Source: Bradysia coprophila (Eukaryota > Arthropoda > Insecta > Diptera > Sciaridae). Taken from it: a stretch of DNA of 64,000 nucleotides. Below, one piece after another: positions 11,369-25,319 of this stretch (position 1 is its first letter; each line of letters begins with the position of its first letter). The DNA is taken from assembly GCF_014529535.1 (NCBI RefSeq), contig NW_023503373.1, forward strand, positions 868,001 to 932,000. The letters run 5' to 3'. The position numbers and the translations under genes were made by a program. The notes below the pieces were generated by a model. That model was given only the letters and a program-made list of their open reading frames with translations, was not told the DNA's origin and ran no database searches.

Positions 11369-12709
11369 GAGGGATTTTTTTGAAAGTGGAGCAGGCTCCG
11401 TCGGAGCTATTTCTAGTGACGCTTTGTTTAATTTTAATTTTCGTTTAATTTTAATATTCTTTTATTGGCTGAGGAACTTCCACCAAAAGTCGAAAAAGGT
11501 TGTTTTTTGTCCGTGATTTTGTGCCGCTACAGGCTATGGACAAACATGTGTGTGAGCTCATTGGATAGGTATTGTCCAGGAAATACGAGGCAAGCACAGA
11601 TATCTTACCACTGTTCCAAAAAAACAAAAACATTGTGTTGCAAAGGCTGTAAATTTTGATGAACTTCAAAACGTGATATCTCGTACCTGATGGCGAATGT
11701 TTATGTTTAGATCAGTGGGTGCCCTGATAGAGCCTTAACCTAGCTTTACAATGATATCCCATTTGCGTAGAAGTGACAGGTTCAGGAAATTTTTTTGGGT
11801 ACAAAGTGAATAGTGTTCCTTCACTCGAAAGCAAAATATTAATTAATAAAATTGTTGTATTGCTTGGTCAGTAATTCAACATTGACAAAGTGTTGTATTG
11901 CTTTGACTTGACCAAAATTGTTGAAAAAATTTCTTTTATTCAACGAAGGGCGAACGAACCATCACGAATCGTACACGGTAACACGTTTCGTTCGCCCTTC
12001 GTTTAATAAAAGAAATTTTTTCAACAATTTTGGTCAAGTCAAAGCAATACAACACTTTGTCAAAATATTAATTTTAGAAAACTACACGAATTATGCTGTT
12101 TTTGATGTTTTTCTGCTTCGTGGTTTACTGGTTTTTTGTGAATTTTGCATGCATTTTTATATGAAAAAATCAAAAACTCAAGTAAAACACAGAAACAGAA
12201 AATGTGTCGGTTTTCAAAATTCCGTGTGTGTATGTATATCCACTGATCTGAAGACTTTCGTTGAATAAATAAAAGAAATTTTTTCAACAATTTTGGTCAA
12301 GTCAAAGCAATACAACATTTTGTCAACAACTAAAGACTAAAATTTGCCAGGTACGAGATATCACCTTTTGAAGTTCATCAACATTTACACATTTAAAGCC
12401 TTTGACACATTATTTTTGTTATTTTCAACGGTATTTACAACGGTACAGAACATGTAAGATATCTGTGCTTGCCCCGTATCTCCTGGACAATACCTATCCA
12501 ATGAGCCCATACATATGTATGTCCATAGCTTGTAGCGGCAGTAAATCATTTTCGACCTTTGGGGGAAGCTCCCCAACCAATAAAAGAATATTAAAAATGA
12601 ACGACTGCGGTGTTCGACTATTTGGGCCAAGGGCTATCTGGGCATGTAAACAAAGCGTCGCTATTAAATAGATCCGACGGAGCCTGGTCCACTTTCAACA
12701 AAATCCCTC
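11369..12709. mobile_element. 1.34 kb fold-back element with a nested palindrome
   Basis: The arms run inward from GAGGGATTTT (11369) and AAAATCCCTC (ending 12709). They stay alignable for about 350 bp each, sharing GAAAGTGGA, AGGCTCCGTCGGA, TTGGATAGGTATTGTCC, GCACAGATATCTTAC and AGGTACGAGATATCA. The centre contains a second palindrome (about 11890-12060; TTGTTGAAAAAATTTCTTTT in opposite orientations around GAAGGGCGAACGAA). A third copy of that motif lies at about 12260-12325. No transposase frame was found. Confidence 0.8.
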
Positions 12710-13292
12710 TATATTACATGAAATACAGAATGAAGGTTGCTTAAGTGGTTTAAAGCAGAAACTACTGTTGATCATAAATAAAGTGCAAGCTTGGCACATT
12801 TTGAAAAATTATTGGGATGTTTATTTACGTATGTTGATGTCTATGTCCATCCAATATTGATCCTTTAATTCAATAAATACTAACTTTCAATTTCATTAAA
12901 ATTTATGGCAGTCGCCAAATCTAATGATTTCCGGTAAAAGATGAATCCTGGGCAATATAATTTTTGGAGTGAAATCCAGCTCAAGAGTGAAACTCGAGGT
13001 TTTTCCAACAATATTTGAGAACTAATAGTCGACGAGTCTTTGAAAAAGTTTCAGACTTTGGCGGGAAAAAAATGCAATTAATTTTAGAGATGAATCGAAT
13101 AATTTATTAATTAAAGTTTCGTCCATTTCCACCCACAGAATCACAAATAACAATGGTCGAAAGAAATTAATGAATTATTCACAAAAATGTATTTGTTATA
13201 CGAAAAGAATGCAAGGATATTACTTTAGTTGTAGTGTTTATAATTAAATATTTTTACCATCATTAATTGTAGATTCTCATTTGCGAGCTATT

Positions 13293-13298
13293 TTTATT
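13293..13298 (-). terminator. Polyadenylation signal of FKBP12
   Basis: AATAAA on the minus strand about 95 bp after the FKBP12 stop codon. Confidence 0.65.
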
Positions 13299-13391
13299 CA
13301 AAAATTTGGTTGCAAGAATGTTACGTGTTAAATTGTTGGAAAAAATTACTTTTCTGTTCATTTTTTTGGATAAAAAAGGCAGTCTATTAAT

Positions 13392-14792
13392 CTATTCCAA
13401 TTTGAGGAGCTCAACGTCGAAAGTCAAGACGGCATTCGGTGGAATGACACCGGGATGACCTCTGCTACCGTAAGCGTAGTCTGGAGAACAGACCAATTTA
13501 GCGCGTTCTCCAACAGACATCTGAAACATCGAAGAGAAAATATTATTTGATTAGGTCGTTGAAGACGATTTCATGTAGAAAAACATTTATGAACGTACCT
13601 TGGCAACACCTTCATCCCAGCCTCTGATTACTTCGCCCTTTCCGATGCAGAATTTGAATGGTTTTCCGCGGTTTCGGGAAGAGTCGAATACTGACCCGTC
13701 TTGCAATGTTCCGGTGTAGTGGACAACGACGGTTTGATTCTTTTTCGGGTATGTGCTGCCTGAAAATTTTGTTCGATTGATTATAACACCTACATTTGTT
13801 ATGATGAATGAAGAGTTCTGTGTACGACTTCTGTTGTTCATTAAATTTTGCTAATTAATTATCTTTTCGAAAAATAAGAAAACAAATTGTTCGACTCAAT
13901 TGCGTCATAGATAGAAATGAATCGAGTTGGTGGGGCTGACATATTAGCGACTTCTCAGTTAAATAAAAAAAAAATTGTTTGTTCTTTTCGACAAATTTTT
14001 CTTGGAATTTCTAAATCAATTTCCTTGGTAAGAGAACACTAAGAATTCTACAGCGGCTGTAGTATGGAGATTGCGGTCGTTTCTGAGTTCATAGTAATAA
14101 TAAGTCTAAGACAATAAGCAACAAATTCTTTGAACAAAAGACGTTTCTCGTCGAAAACCGAATTTCATTTCAGCAATTTAGTGACTAGCTAGATACCTGA
14201 TTTGACACGATAATTTTTTCAGTTAAAAAAATATTTTGACGAATCGTATTTAATCTCCATTCAATCAATTCTAATACCAGACCAGACGATTTTTCTTAAT
14301 GGACACACCTTTCCTTCCACTACCGCCGTATTTTTCACGGTAATTGCACTCTAAAAGCATAATCCATGCGGAATACGAATACCGACTTCAAAGTGATAAG
14401 AAGATAACGACATATCACTCACCCCTACATACTGAATAAAATCGATTTAATAATAAAGTAGACTCGTAAAATAATTACGCCCGGGTGTGATACAATGGAA
14501 ACTACTAAGGGTTTCTGTTTAAGAAAATCACAAAATCTATTTTAAATTACTTTTTTATCACAGACGTAATGGCTAGTTCCGTATCAAACATACAAGAAAT
14601 GCGAAAATGATTGCTTATCAGCAAAGAAGGATTTGTTCAACATCTATACAAGAGCGAAAAATGTTCGTGCAATCTAAACATGCAATAACCTTCACCTCGA
14701 AATTGACGTGAGACTCAATTTCATTGGATCTTTTTCTGAATTAAACGGTACTCACCATCTCCAGGAGAAATTGGAATAACTTCAACGCCCAT
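13392..14792 (-). CDS. Fkbp12: FKBP12 peptidyl-prolyl cis-trans isomerase (3 exons, 108 aa)
   Basis: Exons on the minus strand: 14792-14756, 13759-13599 and 13520-13392. Introns are GT-AG and phases join exactly to 108 residues, the length of human FKBP1A. The start is [57 protein letters not shown] and SPDYAYG follow, and the end is DVELLKLE. Pocket residues of the FK506/rapamycin site are present: Tyr27, Phe37, Asp38, the VI of GEVIRGW, Trp60 and Tyr of PDYAYG. The enzyme isomerises Xaa-Pro bonds in the cytosol and, in animals, binds ryanodine/IP3 receptors and type I TGF-beta receptors. Intron 1 is 996 bp; intron 2 is 78 bp. Confidence 0.97.
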
Positions 14793-15089
14793 TTTGCTTA
14801 GTAGTTTGTAAAACTTTATCGAACTATGAATTTAAATGCAAAATTTTGCGGTAACGCCGGATAGCGTGAAAATTTCCACTAGCAAAAAATGGCCGCTATG
14901 AATGCGATGAACCCGATTGACTTCGATGGGCGATGTTTTTTTTATGTGGCAGCGGTGGCAGTGCTGGCAGTGTTGTCAGACCTGTCAGACAGTAATTGAA
15001 AATGAAGTCTTGAACCTAATGAATATTATGAAAATGTAACTCCTAATCATCAATGAACGTCAACACAAGGTATGGCCGAATGTCAAACT

Positions 15090-15240
15090 TTGTATGATCT
15101 CATAATTTGGGAAGTGGACAGTATTTCAATGTAGAAATCGTTATGAATGTCTGTAAATGATAGTGTGTTTGTGGACATGTAATTTCTACATTGAAATACA
15201 GCCATATATACTGTCCATTTCCCAAATTATAAGATGTACC
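15090..15240. repeat. Imperfect inverted repeat (hairpin)
   Basis: TCATAATTTGGGAAGTGGAC and TATTTCAATGTAGAAAT at 15099-15138 are mirrored by ATTTCTACATTGAAATACAG and GTCCATTTCCCAAATTATA at 15182-15232. The loop is about 40 bp. This is a decayed MITE or fold-back. Confidence 0.7.
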
Positions 15241-15348
15241 TCATGAGAGGTAACTTTTTTTTATATGAAGTCCCTATGTCTTCCGGTTTGAATGAACAGA
15301 TCATACCTGGTTTATTGTACTTTCATTGCTAATCATGTGTACCCATGG

Positions 15349-15674
15349 CAGAGTAAAAAGTTCCAGGCAGTAGGTCTAGATTTGACTAGGCTACCATGCA
15401 ACAGTTAAAAAACCGAGTTTTTTATGCGCTTTATTTTGTTGTAAACGGTGCTTCAAAATTTTAATTTTTGAACAAATTAAAATCTGTCTGTGAGGCTATA
15501 TGCGTTATACGTCAGTAGGCACCTGAATTATCTAGTACCCTTATATTTTGCGAATAAAATTAATTCAATTTATGTCAGTGTTCATTTGAGTTCATTTTCA
15601 TACAGTGCATCAGGCCACTTATTTGACTTTTCAAAAATGAACCGCTCCTGCCTGGTTTATTTGACTCTGCTGTG
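15349..15674. mobile_element. Decayed relative of the 128-bp MITE
   Basis: The ends GGCAGAGTAAAAAGTTCCAGG and CCTGGTTTATTTGACTCTGC resemble those at 6718-6845. The interior is about 290 bp and AT-rich. No convincing target duplication was found. Confidence 0.5.
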
Positions 15675-15989
15675 CATTACCACTTTGTTGTTACGTTATG
15701 GGTCATTAAGAATGTATGTTTGAATTTAATAACAGAAAAGAACATGCAAAAAATGATTTAAAATCAAAAATCTTTAACCATTTGAAAAGACATTTTAATT
15801 CAACGTTCACTATAGTAGTGGTATACAGACAGGGAAACATCGCAGACCATAATAAACCATCACAACGCGGCCACAACACGAATTATTACACACAAAACAA
15901 AAAAGTGGTACACCCATACACATGCATTATATGTACGGATATATCCAAAATACATAAGACGATGACGTAATGGTAAATATGGCGTCTGA

Positions 15990-16186
15990 GAAATAGAAAT
16001 AGCCGTGTATCGTTCCGTACAAAAGTTAAATTATTTAGTGCAGCAGCGTTGAAAAAGTGCTTAAAAAGTGTTCAAACTGTGTTGAAAGTGTTCCATATAG
16101 TGAATCAAATAAAGTTTTATCAACAGTGTTGCATTTGCATTGAAGACAGAAGATAATTACTGTTGCTGATTTTCATCAATCAAAAG
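15990..16186 (+). promoter_or_regulatory. Candidate non-coding first exon (possibly of coracle)
   Basis: A stretch with many GTGTT/AAGTG motifs, typical of dipteran 5' UTRs, ends CAAAAG followed by a donor GTATAT at 16187. A TGACGTAA site lies just upstream at 15963-15970. Coracle coding starts after an acceptor at 28833-28834, so its 5' UTR exon must lie upstream and this is one candidate. Position and composition are the only evidence; nothing links the two directly. Confidence 0.22.
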
Positions 16187-17100
16187 GTATATATACAAAA
16201 GGTGTTGTTCGCTCCGTATACAACTGCATTATATACATACATGTTATTATTTATGTGAAGTGAAAAAAAAATTATTAAAAGTCAAATTGCTTGGTCTACG
16301 TATCGCATTTTATATGTCACGTATAGATACACATGTATAAACTGTCCGATAGTGCCCAGCCCATCGCGAGAATTTCGAACAGTTTTTAGTCAGTTGTAGT
16401 TTCGCGTTCAATACAGTTAACTCGCGTTCCGCGGCTATCGAATCGAAATAAGAATTTTTATTTTGTATATTTGTACGGTGTTGTACACTGTTGTTGTTAA
16501 AGAAATCAAGGTGGATACATTAAAAATCTTTCGTCTATTTTTCTTCTCAAAACGTTTTATAATTAGATTAAGTTGAAAAAAATACACAAAATTTTTTTTT
16601 GATATCATCAAGTTTTGGAACCGAATAGAATCCAAAAAAAATATTCAATTTGTCCGTTTGTGTCTTTGCATGGATTACACGTATATAATTTCTAGTTAAC
16701 TGGATTAAATTCTGAATTATAGGTGAAAAAAAAGTGAATTTATAACACATGAGAAGTCACGTATTGTACCTGTTGGGCGGCTGTAAAAAAATCGTCCCAT
16801 ATACGGACCATCATGTATATAATGTTGTCGAATCGAATTACATAAATGACGATAGCGCGATAAGTTTTACAAAACTTTTTTTTTTCTCCAATTTTATTGA
16901 CAAAATAGTTTTGATCTCCATGACACTTATTGACTTGTTATTACTCTACTCTGTGTGTAACCCAAATGTAGATAAATTACTTGTCTCGTTGCTTGTATTG
17001 TATGGTTGTGTGTTCGTAAATGAAATTAATTTAAAAATGGAATTCTTCAAAAGTTCATTCATTCGTTTTTTTCTTCTATACGCACAAAACAAAGCATAGT

Positions 17101-20100
17101 ATGTTTCACATATGGAATTGTCGCGCTCAAAATTTTATCAAGTCTTTCTGTACGGTTTCATTTCTTGCGGTTACTATTAGTTGAGGAAATTTTATTGTTT
17201 CATAATAGTCCCAAGTATGTAACTTTGTAGCCCGTGATCATTTCGGATCCACGATCTGTTTTACAACTAACTTTTAGAACTTAGTCATTCATTCATTGAA
17301 AATAGTCAGCCAATTCTTAACCCTACCTTCCCAAACTTCTCACGGTAACACAATTGAACGAAGTTGTTAAAGTTCTTGTTCAGTCATCAGAATGGAATAC
17401 TTTTTAGACTAAAACAATCACTGTAATCTTTCAAACAAGCGACAATCTTAACATTTTCTGTAAACCATTAAAACTGTGAACGAACAATCGAATAGATCCA
17501 AACAATCTCTTAATGGGTGTGACATGGATCACCGTCGTGTTTACAACACATTGTTTTCTTAAGCGTGGATTATGCATCTTTCAATGATCAATAAAATCAT
17601 TTTTTCATATAGATTATCCGGTACCGTCATGATCAATAGATCGATTCCCGAAGCCCACTCACTCACAAAATTGTGTACGCAGTCAATAAAGATCGTACAT
17701 GCAGATAAAATCAAACAATTAATAAGGTTATTGACGTTACAGGATCTTAATTCATTTAACTACACAGCCTCGTACACAGCATATACCCTGTCATAATAAG
17801 CAAATGAAATGTTTCAATTAACGGTCGTACAAAAATTGTAGAATGGCTTTCTGAGAAGCGAAAATCTGTCTGCAAAAATAATAATGAAAAATGAACTGAA
17901 CAAATTTTAATGTCTTACTGTTTGATGTAGTGGGTCGTGAAAGGCACAATAATGTTTTCAGGTATAATAGGTTCAAAATTTTTGATGTTCTCTCTTTCTA
18001 ATTTAAATATGAAAGGAATGAGTAGCTATGTGGGTTAATTAGTTATTTGTTACATTCATCCAGCACTTAACGAAATTGACTTTTGTGTTCGACAGAGCAC
18101 ATATTGCTTTATACATTTCGTGTTATTCATTATTCAAATACAGTGTGTAGTATGTTATTCTAGGTTCGACACACAACAGTCATAAATGAACGAAAAAAAA
18201 AATATTTCTAAAGAAAAATCTTTTCATTGCAAAAATTCCATTTAAAAACTGAATTGCGCTGGGATTGGCATTTAAATGGAATGATATCGGGATTATTGCA
18301 ATTCCATCACCAGCTATCGTTGAATATGTGAGTGTGTTGTATATAATGTGAACAGCGGCACATAGTACTACTACGACGACTATGTTTTATCTCACCTTTT
18401 TTTTTAGCCACAGTTTTATCAATTAATCGCGGATTTGACGATAGGATCATTGTGGTCGAATTTTTGTTTTTGGAAATACGTTCACGAATTATGCTTTTGC
18501 AAAATTATTTTTTGTTATCAAACCTTGCGTTAACGTTTTAATGTTATGATTAAGTAAAAAGCCTTCCTGTGATTAACGCTTCGTACTGTTAAAACTCGCA
18601 AAATTTTGTCATATTTACAGGTTGAACATAAAATATCAACATTATCAACATAAATAGATCTTAACTGTTTACACGAACCTAAAGCCATTCTATTAACCAT
18701 AGATGTTTTCCAGATAAATGGATAAACTCGTTTTGTTTGTCTTTTTTTTTTTCACCGAGAGAATTATATGCAAAACGAGATTTTAAAATCGGGTTTGATC
18801 TCGAATTTCTTTTGTAACTTTTATTTGTCTTTCAATTTAAACCTTTGCTTTATTGAACGATAAAAATTGTCAACCTAACAACTGAACACTACGAAATAAA
18901 ATTTGCGTTCCTCATATGCATGAGCAGCATGCTTCCAGCATCTTTTCGATTTTACGTTTACAATATGTTTTGCAACCGCCAAGTCTTATCTTGGTATAAT
19001 CATTACCATTAGGTCTCACTTCTTTTGTTGCAACATTGAACATGACATAAAACATCTTTTACTTCATTGAGTTTAGCAATCATTTCGCTATATAATAGAA
19101 CACTAACCATGACTGTCCACTCATTTTTGTCGCTGTTGTCAATAACAGATGACTGCCCGATTTTACATCCAACTCTTGCTAAATTTAAATAGTAGATGAC
19201 ACCGTAACGGAGAAAATAAGAAACTTTAGAATGTAATTTTAACTTCCGTTGATTTAACTTTGTTCAACAAATTTAAACTCGTCGACTTTCCATTTTAATA
19301 GAACGTCTTCTTCATCTCCAATTTAAACAAATGTTCTATGTCGCAAAAAGAAATGGATAATCGTCGCAAAAGCTTGAAAATATTCGTTTAAATTTCGCAT
19401 ATATTCGAAAATGGCATAACATTTTATATGTAATGCTGCATATAGATGAGGTCCAACGAATGAACAAAAAGATACCAAAGTGAAACGATCTACACGATAT
19501 AATGTGCTGATGTTTCGACCGCAAATATAACATAACCGATTCCAACAAAATATTTCTACTTGTTGCTCAGTTGAGTGTATTTTTGTATATATATAAATGA
19601 AAAGATGACCTAATCGTTAGACTGCGGCTAATCAAGGCAATGATGGTGAATAACAAATATATAAAAAAAAAATTATATTTTGCTTTGAAACCGTTCTACT
19701 GTCTTTTTTTATATCATTCAAAAAACCAACGTTGAATATATGTGTGGATTGAATAAATGACTTTAGGTCTCGATGACTGGAAATTTGAATATAAAAATGA
19801 GTAAAAAATGCTAATGAAGCAAATTGGTTAAGCAAACTCTGATTGCAAAGAGTGGAAAGCTCCGCTGTACAGTAGAAAGATAAGAGTATGAAATCTCTAT
19901 TGTTATTTACTATTCTCGAATCAGAAAGGAACATAAATAGCTCGACCGTTTTATTTTAAAACATAAAAAAAATCTTCAAACTCGTTCCATCGTCAAATTC
20001 ATAACTTTTTTTTTGTTGTAAATTTTGTGTACTTTCTAGATATTAATAGCATGCTTTTTCAACAAGTGTTTCTTAAAAGTGATATACATTCACCGAATAC

Positions 20101-23100
20101 ATGTGAATACGGCCGTTCTTTTTCCTATCATTTATTTTTCTGTATAGCTCGTGCTTGGCCGTCATTAGCGGTCACCAATTACATTTTTCTTTTTACTAAT
20201 TACACAACCATAGACATTGAACAATTTAGTAATTTGTGAATAAATAATTGTCTTATGTCAGTTTATTTATACATCGTATACGACCCGTTAAGAGAACATA
20301 AAGTTCTGTGTAAGATGACTTTTTGTCGTCTTCTTCCAGTCAATATTTATTTATCACATGCTTGACTCATGTTCACTACAACGATACGATCACATATAGT
20401 TAAAAATTGTTCACCTATAACAGATAACTCCCATCGAATATCATAAATCTACCATCATGCATTTATGTTTGCATTATAACATCGTAAACATCAATAAAAT
20501 CCATCATCTCCGGAGATAATTGACCGCATACGAATTAGATAAATTTCCAATTTTATCAGAAATCATCGGTATGAGAAGAGATGAGTAAGGAGAACTGGAT
20601 GCTGTACAGAAATGTTGACCTACTTCTTGATAAAACATACAGCGAGTATCGATCTACCATTTCTTTTCCGATAAAAAGTTGGTACTCGTTTGAGAAATAA
20701 AAATATTTCAGTTTTCTGTTGGAATGAACAATGTTGGTATACGAAATTGCTTGTACACACATTCGCACGATGTCCTTCGCACTTTATACTTACGAGAGAA
20801 TCGTTTATATCATCACTTCTATGTCATCAGATCGATATTTTTAAGTATGATATACGCTGAGCAATTATTGCTTGAGCTAGTATACATCTAGTTTGTCACA
20901 GATTCATCAGTATAGTTTTGAATTGAATCGACTGTTAGTTTTCAAATGCTTTTTTATTTAGATTTAACGTCTATAAAAAGTTTCAGAGCATCGATTCGAA
21001 TTGATGGTGCACATAAGTCATGTGTGTCAGACAGAATAGCCGATTTTGTATCGAACACAAGATTTTAATCAAATGAAGTAATAGATTTAATAATTACGTT
21101 GAGTTTGCCATTTCGGAAACAGTTCTCCAGCACACATGATCTTCTGCTTAAGTGATAACCGTTGAACGAATATTCAAAAAAATCACAGCTCCCATTAGGT
21201 ATGTTACATCTCCCGTTTTACTTTTGGTATTCTACATCCCACTGTCTGCATTACATTTGTGATAACCTCATTTCATACTGTTCATTGTGATAGCGTGCTA
21301 AAATCTTTAAATTAACTCGCATCAGAGTTCAGAATTTTGCTTTTTATGATGACATTGTCATGTTGCCTGACAAATGCGTTAACGAATTGAAATAAATGAA
21401 TTAGAGATGTGGGGGGTGTGCTGGCATATAATAATAATATGAGATCATTAACGGTTGCGATAAGACTTAATTAAATAATTTGCACACCAACTAAAACGGT
21501 GGTGACATCAGTTTAATATGCGAATAGGTCTAGTCCATAAGGCGTCGACGAAATTATAGGCTATACGGTACCACAATAAAAATAATGGCGAAGGAAATGG
21601 TAGACTAGATGGTGGGTGAGGGATATTCTATGCCGTGGCCGTGGCATGAAAAGCATGTAAATCATGTAAAGCAGAACATGTGCATGCTATATGTTTATGT
21701 GCGTAAAGCGAAGAAAAGAATGGTTTTTATTGAAAATCGTGCGAATATTGTACACAACCGTTTCGTGAGGAGTGACGAGTGAGTAATGAGTGTGGTTTTA
21801 TGAATCGATTATTCAAAACTTTTTTTTTCTTCAAATTATAAATGTGAACAGGAAATCATACGCGTATTTTTATCAGTGTTTTACAAACGTCTCCAAACGA
21901 AAATAATCAAAATTCGCATAACTTAGTCACACATGTCGTAAATGTCTTCTACTGGGATGTTGAAATTATGCTAAAAAACTATAAATATTTACGCTTTGAT
22001 CGATGAACCGAAAAATAATAATAAAACAAAATCCAATCCGAGTAGAAACGAAATTTTAGTTACTTCCAAGCTAGACTGCCAATGTAATATGCATGCAATC
22101 AAAAGGAAAAACTGTTTTTTTTATTAAATCAATAATTTGCTCTACTAAAAATAGAACACACAAGATTCGCCTATTTCCATGAAAATTCGTGCGTAAACTC
22201 AACCTCATAATTCTCACAAAACACAACGTGGAATATTAAACCATACACCGAACGGAATTGTATGTGAATATATTGTGTTGTATACATACATACAACCGGC
22301 ATAAATTATGTCATTCCACATTGTACGATTCTTTCATCAGCATATCAAACAGCTGAAAATCCACCGTTCGTTCAAAATGAATATAAATTTCCCATTCCAA
22401 CTGACTTTGGCATAAATTGACCCACAATTAATGAACTCAAATCATTGGAGACTTCGTTACCCACATTTTATCCCCAAAAGAAAATCACTTCTTTTCCTGT
22501 GGATTGATGTAAGAGCATATGTATAACCAACATATGTGTTTATCATAACAAAAAAAAATATATTTATTTTATTTCAAGAACTTGGCTTAGCAAAACAAAT
22601 GATAAAACCGATAGAACACCATGAGCACCAAATGGAATGGAATGTTATGATACTATCAAGTAATTTATTTTCGCTTGATTATGTTTGCTTTCAGGGATAT
22701 TCTACACTCTGAACTGGTTTTTAAAAAAGATTTAGACACCATATTCCTGTTGGTAGATCATTTCAAAGATTTTTCTCGTTTTTGTGCGATATGTGGAAAC
22801 CACTTGATGTTTACTAAATATTGAACATTTTTCCGTGGATATGATACACATAAAATTGAAGTCATGCTGGCGTGCTTCTTTTTGATACTAAATATAAATC
22901 TCTGGTTTATAATATGACGTGGTATTTATTTTTGGACATACAATTTGACAATGACTATGCCACAGTGAGACAAAAAGTAATGGAATTTATAGGGAACAGA
23001 GGAAATGAACTGTTCGATGTATAAGTGTTAGATGACGACATTTCTTAACTGTATGCCATTAAAACGGCAATATGTGCATCAAACAATATGTTCTTATCGA

Positions 23101-25314
23101 GACTGCTCGAAATATTTATCCGTTCTGTTACAAAAATTAGGTCATGCGTTGCAGAACACAGTGTTGTGCTATTTTTATTTCATTTTTTATGACTTTTGGT
23201 CGGTTTTGATTTGCAATAAATTAATTTGGATTTTCTGAAGAGGAAGATACTTGAACATTTTGCTCTAAAATATATTTTTGCCATGATTTAAACGTCCTGC
23301 GTAGCCTCAATCTTAAATTTTAAAAATGGCTCAAAGTCGTTTAGAATTACAATTAGGAAAGTTGTTTATCGTAGAAGTTATAGTAGTAAACATATCGCTA
23401 AAACGATAGCAGCACTGTACTACTATTGTCGGACAACTAACAACAATTACAAACATTGTTATCGGCGATATTTGTTTTAACATTTTGTTTTTTCATCTGG
23501 TCAACCTTACGTTCCTTTCATGTTGATTGAACACAACGTTTATTATACACACGGCTTGACTTCGTTCTATAAATATTGGACGCGCTCAACACATAATCCG
23601 TTTACGTATCTCATTAGAATTAAAATAAATAAACAAACTGAATACAGCTTGAATTGAATTTATGTGACCGAATAAGTATCTTTACTGTTTGTGTATACCT
23701 TTACCATATACATATTATACCGAATGTGCCTGATTCAATACCAAAGTTATGTAGTTTGTAGTAAAAACATGAAATATAAACTTTCAACATTAACAGAACA
23801 TTTACGCTCAAGAGATACACTCGAATGCATCAGAGAACCGTTTTATTATTATTATTATTTTCAACCTGCAATCCAGCCTCACATGTGAGAAGTGTTAAGT
23901 GTCAATTTGTCCACAACACTTAAGTGATGGCAATGCTATTGTAAATAAATAAAGATATGAAGATGGGACGTCAATTATCGTTATGTTGGCTCTTTCCGGC
24001 CTGTATACCACTATCGTAAGATGATGTTGTGGAGAATAAAGCCATGCCTATAAAATTGCGTGTTTGGTATTCCTTATTGCTTTGTGACATACTTAATAAC
24101 GAAAGAAGTAATTGACCTTTGTATAGCAAGTAGCTTGGGCACAAAAATAAATTAACTTCGTTTTTATCGTTAGCAATTATCAGCAATTATTCCTATACAT
24201 TCGATAGTGTTTCAACTGTTTGTACCTATCATCCTGTTGCAGGTGTTAATGCAACAGCAACACTTAAAAGTTTAAACCGAGATTGTAAACTCGTATAATA
24301 GAAGTGAGTTCGAAACACATCTACACCGACAATATTTCACCATTTTTTATCAGATCGTGTGTAGTGCAACGAGAAGCGAAGAGATGAAGAAAAATTCCAT
24401 CGATTCATTCATCCGTGTCCATCCTAATCACATTATAATGCACTCCAAATTAAATTTACAGTTTGCTTATTGCTGGAAATGGAAGGTTTGGTTGAGGTCA
24501 CTTCATTCGAACGAAGCGACTGTTCATATACATTGTACAATCTATTCGAATGAATTGAAATTAAATTTTCTGATAAAAATCTATTCAAAACAATTTACGG
24601 TTCGAATAATAGAGAATCTGCAATATTGTCAGGAATGTCATATATATGAAAATCAAAATCAATTTAATTTTTGCGTTGTAAAATGGGTGGATTTTAATGG
24701 AATATGTTACTCGGTTTGTGTGTTAATTTATTTCATTTAAACTATTTGTTTTTGACTATAAAAACTGTTTATTTCTATCGCCCAAAGGGAGCATACACAC
24801 TATACTTTATGGCTTAATGGTATCGCCATAAAATTAAATGTTCTGTCCATTAACATACACAAATGACGTCACAGAAAAGTTCTCTATAATTTCATGTTCG
24901 GCAAACTATAACTTTTTATTCCGAATAAAAACAATAATGAAATAGATAATGAGTCATAAAATATATAATTCAGAACTGGACGTTGACTGCTTTTTGGCAC
25001 AAATGATTCATTTTTATATTTTAAAGAACTTAACACACATTGGCCGAGCTTGTGATTAGCGAGAGTAAAAGAGCACACCGCAATAAACTAACTAAAGTAA
25101 TAAAACAATTCTCGACAAAAACTTAATTATTGTTTTAATTACTGAAGCTATTCCGAAACTTTTGTATTATTATATACACTCCAGTCACAAGTTTACGTAA
25201 CCGTTGTGCTCTAGGATCGCCGGAGTGTATCAATTAATCAATGTTTGAGTATCGATAACACGGTAGCATCTTCATTCATTTTTATTTAATTAAAAGTAGG
25301 ATAAAATTCATTTA
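17101..25314. other. Gene-poor AT-rich stretch, nothing recognised
   Basis: Only scattered short frames (the longest, 127 codons at 24357-24740, is AT-biased with no family resemblance) and small simple repeats such as (TTA)n near 23842. It may be the giant first intron of coracle or intergenic DNA. Confidence 0.5.
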
Positions 25315-25319
25315 AATGA

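Noticed and set aside
16392-16425. Initiator (TCAGTT) as a core promoter
   Set aside because: No TATA box at -30 and no downstream promoter element at +28 to +32; the motif alone is too common.
24357-24740. 127-codon plus-strand frame
   Set aside because: AT-biased codon use, no family resemblance, no splice or promoter context; such frames are expected by chance in this much sequence.
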